From Anaerolineales bacterium UBA7227 (GTDB lineage Bacteria > Chloroflexota > Anaerolineae > Anaerolineales > Villigracilaceae): a stretch of 9,791 nucleotides of DNA. Positions 6,732 through 9,791 of this stretch are shown one piece after another. How positions within the stretch are numbered: position 1 is the first letter of the stretch; each line of letters opens with the position of its first letter. The DNA lies in assembly GCA_002473085.1 (NCBI GenBank), contig DKTP01000136.1, positions 1 to 9,791 of the forward strand, written 5' to 3'. A model generated the notes under the pieces. It was given only the letters and a program-made list of their open reading frames with translations. It had not been told where the DNA came from and ran no database searches. Both the position numbers and the translations under genes were made by a program.

Positions 6732-6799
6732 GGCCGCGAATTTCACGAATGCGCGCGAATTTTCCATGATTTTTCGTGAAATTCTCGTCCTTCGCGGCC
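6732..6799. repeat. Inverted repeat of the CACGAATTT type between divergent genes
   Basis: The ends GGCCGCGAA (6732-6740) and TTCGCGGCC (6791-6799) pair perfectly. Inside, GAATTTCACGAA (6738-6749) pairs perfectly with TTCGTGAAATTC (6773-6784), offset toward the centre. The GCGAATTT/CACGAATTT wording is that of a dispersed intergenic repeat seen in many bacteria. It sits in the 186-bp divergent gap between the GH13 and lipoprotein genes. No flanking target duplication is evident. Confidence 0.65.
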
Positions 6800-6836
6800 G
6801 AAACAGAGATGCCGACGTTAAATCAATTGTAGCCGA

Positions 6837-6864
6837 TTTCCAATACGCCAGTTTCATTTATAAT
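6837..6864 (+). promoter_or_regulatory. Promoter of the lipoprotein / baseplate-J-like pair
   Basis: TTTCCA (6837-6842, four of six -35 bases) is 16 bp from a perfect TATAAT (6859-6864). A start near 6871 gives a leader of about 18 nt that includes the AAAGGAG ribosome binding site (6877-6883). Confidence 0.55.
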
Positions 6865-6888
6865 CCCTGTCAGTTCAAAGGAGACAAG

Positions 6889-7416
6889 ATGAAAAACTTA
6901 CGTAAACTTCTCGTCACAATTCCAGTCCTGGTCTTCATCCTTGCGTGCCAGGCAGTGACTCGTCCGTTCGATCAGGCCAAGAACACAGCCAGCGCTGCCG
7001 CCGCGTTCGCGACGCAGGCGGGATCGTTTGTGACGCAGGCTTCGGGATTCGCGACGGAGATCGCCCCGTTCGAGACGCTCATGCCGAATCCCTCGGCCAT
7101 GCCGGAACTTCCCAGCGGCAACCCGCTCGATCCCAAGTCGCCTCCGCTTTCGGAGTGGAAGGGCATTCCCATCATGCCGCAGGCCAGCGCGGGCGAGGAA
7201 CTCGAAGGCATGTATACGTTCAAGGTCGCGGCGGACTCTAAGGAGATCCAGGATTACTACGACAAGCAATTGACCGACCTCGGCTGGGAATCCTCCTTCT
7301 CGATGCCGGTCGCCGGGACCTCGATGTTCCTCTTCACAAAAGGCGACCAGGTGTTGACGATCACCGTCATGCCCTCCGACGCCGGAGGCGCCATCGTCAT
7401 GTTGACGCTGACGTAA
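6889..7416 (+). CDS. Small lipoprotein with an F-x-T heptad repeat
   Basis: This 175-residue protein begins MKNLRKLLVTIPVLVFILAC: a basic end, a hydrophobic stretch and a lipobox-like ILAC with Cys20 as likely lipidation site (Leu at -2 is slightly off consensus). It should therefore be anchored on the outer face of the cytoplasmic membrane. Phe40, Phe47, Phe54 and Phe61 are spaced by exactly seven residues, each followed by x-Thr, forming an Ala-rich helical segment. A proline-rich linker (65-95) leads to a compact C-terminal domain (about 108-175) with YTFKVAADSKEIQDYYDKQL, LGW and a final strand-rich half; similar domains occur in Chloroflexota lipoproteins of unknown function. The ATG at 6889 is chosen for the signal peptide and AAAGGAG 5 nt upstream. 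The next gene follows after 12 bp. Its function is unknown; a partner role with the baseplate-J-like protein is inferred from position. Confidence 0.82.
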   Translation: MKNLRKLLVTIPVLVFILACQAVTRPFDQAKNTASAAAAFATQAGSFVTQASGFATEIAPFETLMPNPSAMPELPSGNPLDPKSPPLSEWKGIPIMPQASAGEELEGMYTFKVAADSKEIQDYYDKQLTDLGWESSFSMPVAGTSMFLFTKGDQVLTITVMPSDAGGAIVMLTLT

Positions 7417-7428
7417 CCGAAGCCGCTC

Positions 7429-8922
7429 GTGAAGACCCGCCTCATCGCGCTCGAATCGCACGACGACCTCGTTTCGGTCATGGACAAAATGTCCTGGGCC
7501 AAGACGCCGCGCGTCCTGCTCATCTGGCCGAAAGGAGAACGCCTCGCGCTCCGTCCGCTCGACCTGCGGATGCTCCAACGGCGGGCGCGTTCGCTCGGCG
7601 CGGACCTCGGGCTGGTGACGCGCGACCCGCGTGTCCGACGCGAGGCCGCCGCGCTCGGGCTGCCGGTCTTCAACTCTCCCCGCTCGGCTCAATCCGACGA
7701 CTGGCCGGATTCCGCTCTCCCGAAGTTCGACCGTCCCCGGATGCCTCCCGCCGAACTGCGCGCCCTGCGCGAGGAGACGCGTCCGCCGCGCGCCCGCTGG
7801 AGCGAGACTCCCGCCGCGCGCGCGGGCTTCTTCGCGCTGGGCGTTTTCGCCGTCCTCCTCCTGGCGTCGCTGTTCCTGCCGAAGGCCGCGATCCGCCTCT
7901 CGCCCGAAACCAAAACGCAGCGGCTGACCATCTCCGTCAGCGCGGACCCCGCGTTGAAATCCGTCTTCATCACCGGCGGAATCCCCGCGCGCGAGGCGAC
8001 GCGCGAAACGTCGGGGAGTTTCGAGATCGCCTCGACCGGCGAGACCGCCGTCCCTGAGACCGAAGCGAAGGGCGTCGCCCGCTTCCGCAATTTGACCACG
8101 TCCGGGATCCGCATCCCGCTCGGGACGGTCGTCTCCACTCTCGGCGCGGCGCCCGTCCGATTCAGGACCACGCAGGAGGCCTCCATCGCCGCGGGCGCGG
8201 GGCGGACGGTGGACGTCCCCATGGAGGCCATCGGCGCGGGCGCGCGCGGCAACCTCGAGACGGACATGGCGCAGTTCGTGGAAGGCCCGCTGGGACTCTC
8301 GCTCGCGGTGACCAATCCCGCGCCCACCACGGGCGGGACGGAGCGCGTGACGGCCGCGCCCAGCGCGCAGGACCGGGCGCGCCTGCGTTCCATGCTGATG
8401 GAGAATTTGCGGACGCAGGCGAAACTGGAAATGCTGGCCGCGCTGCCGCGCGAGAGTTTGGTCTTTCCCGATACGATCCGCGAACTGGCCGTGTTGGACG
8501 AGACTTACTCGCCGCCCGCGGGCGGGACCGGCGCGAGGCTCGCGCTGACGATGCGCGTGAGATTCTCGGCGCGTTACGCCTCGGGCGACGACCTGTCCGC
8601 GCTGGCGGCGCTCGCGCTCAACGCCGCGCTCGAAAGCGGATTCTCGCCCGCGTCCGCCCAGCCGAAGTTGACCTTGTTCGTCAACCCCTCCACCGACGCC
8701 GACGGTCGGACGCATTTCTCCCTGCAAATGGAACGGCCAATCGTCCGCGCCATTGATCCGCGCCGCGTCCCGTACCTCGTGCAGGGACTCCGCGTGGAAT
8801 CGGCGCTCGCCCGCCTGTCGGAGTCGTTTGCGCTTGCCGCGCCGCCGCAGATCGAACTATCCCCGCGCTGGTGGCCGTGGCTGCCTCTCGTTCCCTTCCG
8901 CGTGGACGTGGCGATTCAATGA
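7429..8922 (+). CDS. Single-pass membrane protein with baseplate-J-like domain
   Basis: This 497-residue protein has three parts. Residues 1-125 form a predicted cytoplasmic domain with alternating strand/helix patterns (RVLLIWP at 28-34, LRMLQRRARSLGADLGLVTRD at 47-67, LGLPVF at 76-81), resembling Rossmann-like domains of Chloroflexota and Actinobacteria surface proteins. One transmembrane segment follows (about 132-151). The rest is predicted outside: residues about 216-280 (ARFRNLTTSGIRIPLGTVV, RFRTT, VDVPMEAIGAGARGNL) match the baseplate J/gp47-like fold, and a strand-rich end follows. The GTG at 7429 is preferred because the family-like LIALESHDDL segment lies before the first ATG (7480). 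There is no clear ribosome binding site and only 12 bp after the lipoprotein stop, so coupling is likely. No tail sheath, tube or ATPase gene is nearby, so this is not a phage tail or injection system on present evidence. Its role is unknown, probably in the envelope. Confidence 0.75.
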   Translation: MKTRLIALESHDDLVSVMDKMSWAKTPRVLLIWPKGERLALRPLDLRMLQRRARSLGADLGLVTRDPRVRREAAALGLPVFNSPRSAQSDDWPDSALPKFDRPRMPPAELRALREETRPPRARWSETPAARAGFFALGVFAVLLLASLFLPKAAIRLSPETKTQRLTISVSADPALKSVFITGGIPAREATRETSGSFEIASTGETAVPETEAKGVARFRNLTTSGIRIPLGTVVSTLGAAPVRFRTTQEASIAAGAGRTVDVPMEAIGAGARGNLETDMAQFVEGPLGLSLAVTNPAPTTGGTERVTAAPSAQDRARLRSMLMENLRTQAKLEMLAALPRESLVFPDTIRELAVLDETYSPPAGGTGARLALTMRVRFSARYASGDDLSALAALALNAALESGFSPASAQPKLTLFVNPSTDADGRTHFSLQMERPIVRAIDPRRVPYLVQGLRVESALARLSESFALAAPPQIELSPRWWPWLPLVPFRVDVAIQ

Positions 8923-8934
8923 GTGAAATCTTTT

Positions 8935-9025
8935 TTAAACACAAAGGACATGAAGTACGCAAAGGGAAAAGCGCTTCCATTATTGCAGCGGTTTTCTTAG
9001 TGACCTTCGCGTCCTTTGCGGTTAA
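8935..9025. repeat. MITE-like inverted repeat with flanking direct repeat
   Basis: A 91-bp element begins TTAAACACAAAGGAC and ends with the near-complement GTCCTTTGCGGTTAA; imperfect arms of about 31 bp flank a ~30-bp centre. ATCTTTT occurs immediately outside both ends (8928-8934 and 9026-9032), and the match extends to AAATCTTTT if the last AA of the element is counted. This looks like a target-site duplication from insertion of a non-autonomous element. It fills most of the 124-bp gap between the baseplate-J-like gene and ruvX and ends 21 bp before the ruvX ATG, so it may affect ruvX expression. Confidence 0.65.
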
Positions 9026-9046
9026 ATCTTTTCGAGAGACGCATTT

Positions 9047-9460
9047 ATGAGAATCCTCGCAGTGGACCACGGCGAAAAGCGCATCGGACTCGCCCTCAGC
9101 GACCCGACCGCGACCATCGCCTCCCCGTTGACGGTCATCGCGCACGTCTCGCGCGCGGTAGACGCGGCGCAGGTGGCCGCGCTCGCAGTTGAACACCAAG
9201 CGGGACTCATCCTCGTCGGCCAATCCTTCGACGAAGACGGCAACCCCAACGCGGCGGGACGATCCGCGGCGCGCTTCGCCGAAGCCCTGCGCGCACAAAC
9301 CGACACCCCTGTCCAGATGTGGGACGAGTCCCTCAGCACGCACGACGCCCGCGCCAGCCGTCTCGCGCTCGGAGTCTCGCGCAAGAAACGCGCCGGTCAT
9401 CACGACGCGCTCGCCGCAACCGTGATATTGCAATCGTACCTGGAAGAAGCAAGCAGGTAA
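9047..9460 (+). CDS. ruvX: RuvX/YqgF family nuclease (putative Holliday junction resolvase)
   Basis: At 137 residues it matches the usual family length and RNase H-like fold. It opens MRILAVDHGEKRIGLALSD with Asp7 as first metal ligand. LILVGQSFDEDGNPN (54-68) corresponds to the VGLP....G loop, DESLST (93-98) to the DERL[ST]T motif with Glu94, and HDALAATVILQSYL (119-132) to the D..AA..ILQ.YL helix with Asp120. The family processes Holliday junctions and, in Escherichia coli, the 5' end of pre-16S rRNA; which role applies here cannot be told. A weak GAGAG (9034-9038) precedes the ATG, and an inverted repeat ends 21 bp upstream. mltG follows 28 bp downstream, the usual neighbour. Confidence 0.94.
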   Translation: MRILAVDHGEKRIGLALSDPTATIASPLTVIAHVSRAVDAAQVAALAVEHQAGLILVGQSFDEDGNPNAAGRSAARFAEALRAQTDTPVQMWDESLSTHDARASRLALGVSRKKRAGHHDALAATVILQSYLEEASR

Positions 9461-9475
9461 ACGCCATTCATCATT

Positions 9476-9481
9476 CATAAT
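9476..9481 (+). promoter_or_regulatory. Candidate -10 box for a leaderless mltG transcript
   Basis: CATAAT (five of six bases) lies exactly 7 bp before the mltG ATG, where transcription would normally start. No Shine-Dalgarno sequence precedes that ATG (it follows TTTCCCCC). Together this fits a leaderless mRNA, although no -35 box is visible and mltG may instead be read through from ruvX. Confidence 0.4.
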
Positions 9482-9488
9482 TTCCCCC

Positions 9489-9791
9489 ATGCGCCGCCTC
9501 ATCCCCATTCTCCTCGCCCTCATCTTCCTCTGCGCCATCATTTCCGTCTTCGTCCTCATCCCGATTCAGGTCGAGCGAAACTACGGCCCGCCCTCGCCGC
9601 GACTCTCCCTCGGTCAACGCTACCAATTTGCCCTGCGCCTCTTCTGGCACGACGGCCTGCTCACCGCGCCGTCCAACTCGCCCAGCCAGTTCTTCACCGT
9701 CGGTGAGGGCGAGTCCCCCATCGCCGTCGCGGACCGCCTCGCGTCCACGGGCATCATCCTCGACGCCCGCGCCTTCCTCGACTACCTCGTC
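9489..9791 (+). CDS. mltG: Endolytic transglycosylase MltG, N-terminal part (partial)
   Basis: The first 101 codons are present and the gene runs off the right edge. It starts MRRLIPILLALIF, a signal-anchor segment of about 20 hydrophobic residues, so the rest faces outside the cytoplasmic membrane. Residues 69-101 (FFTVGEGESPIAVADRLASTGIILD then AFLDYL) match the LysM-like domain at the start of MltG, with its F.V..G.S...IA..L...G.I pattern. MltG cuts nascent peptidoglycan strands and sets glycan length; the catalytic YceG domain lies beyond the window. The ATG at 9489 is the only start that includes the membrane anchor. Its position 28 bp after ruvX is the common arrangement, which strengthens the call. 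Confidence 0.88.
   Translation, partial: MRRLIPILLALIFLCAIISVFVLIPIQVERNYGPPSPRLSLGQRYQFALRLFWHDGLLTAPSNSPSQFFTVGEGESPIAVADRLASTGIILDARAFLDYLV

Noticed and set aside
6898..8727. Long minus-strand frame (609 codons) across the lipoprotein and baseplate-J-like genes
   Set aside because: It spans two convincing plus-strand genes, is extremely rich in Arg and Gly as expected of an antisense GC-rich frame, and has no recognisable motif.
7429..8922. Phage tail or contractile injection system
   Set aside because: The baseplate-J-like domain stands alone behind a transmembrane helix; no sheath, tube, spike, ATPase or tape-measure gene is in the window.

Overview
The window is a G+C-rich bacterial chromosome segment with compact genes, long stem-loops in the gaps and several dispersed inverted repeats. 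The protein set suggests an Anaerolineae-like member of the Chloroflexota. It includes a membrane-anchored baseplate-J-like protein behind a small lipoprotein, a DUF4258/DUF2283 pair, an MtaA/UroD-like protein and a GH13 alpha-glucosidase. This placement is an inference from the style of the genes; there is no rRNA or other decisive marker.

Layout, left to right. (1) 1-163: the last 53 codons of pyruvate, phosphate dikinase, carrying an unusual lysine/alanine-rich tail. (2) 164-269: a convergent gap with two strong hairpins. (3) 270-722, minus strand: a tightly coupled two-gene pair, DUF4258-like then DUF2283, arranged like a toxin-antitoxin module. (4) 860-1843: an MtaA/UroD-family protein with one expected zinc ligand replaced. 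(5) 2055-4865: full-length alanyl-tRNA synthetase, with an extended -10 promoter in front and a strong intrinsic terminator behind. (6) 4902-5068: the terminator runs into a tandem array of about 30-bp hairpin units. (7) 5095-6702, minus strand: a GH13 alpha-glucosidase. (8) 6889-8922: a lipoprotein and a single-pass baseplate-J-like protein, 12 bp apart. (9) 9047-9791: ruvX and the start of mltG, with a small MITE-like inverted repeat in front of ruvX.

The genes belong to several functions: central carbon metabolism (PPDK), translation (AlaS), sugar-oligomer hydrolysis (GH13), cell envelope (lipoprotein, baseplate-J-like protein, MltG) and nucleic-acid processing (RuvX). alaS, ruvX and mltG lie in the same order and orientation as the alaS-ruvX-mltG neighbourhood of many Firmicutes, so this may be an old cluster opened by insertion of the GH13 and lipoprotein/baseplate-J blocks.

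The least explained items are the two-compartment baseplate-J-like protein with its lipoprotein partner, the hairpin array after alaS, the duplication-flanked inverted repeat before ruvX, and the PPDK tail. I saw no tRNA, rRNA, CRISPR array, transposase or phage gene.
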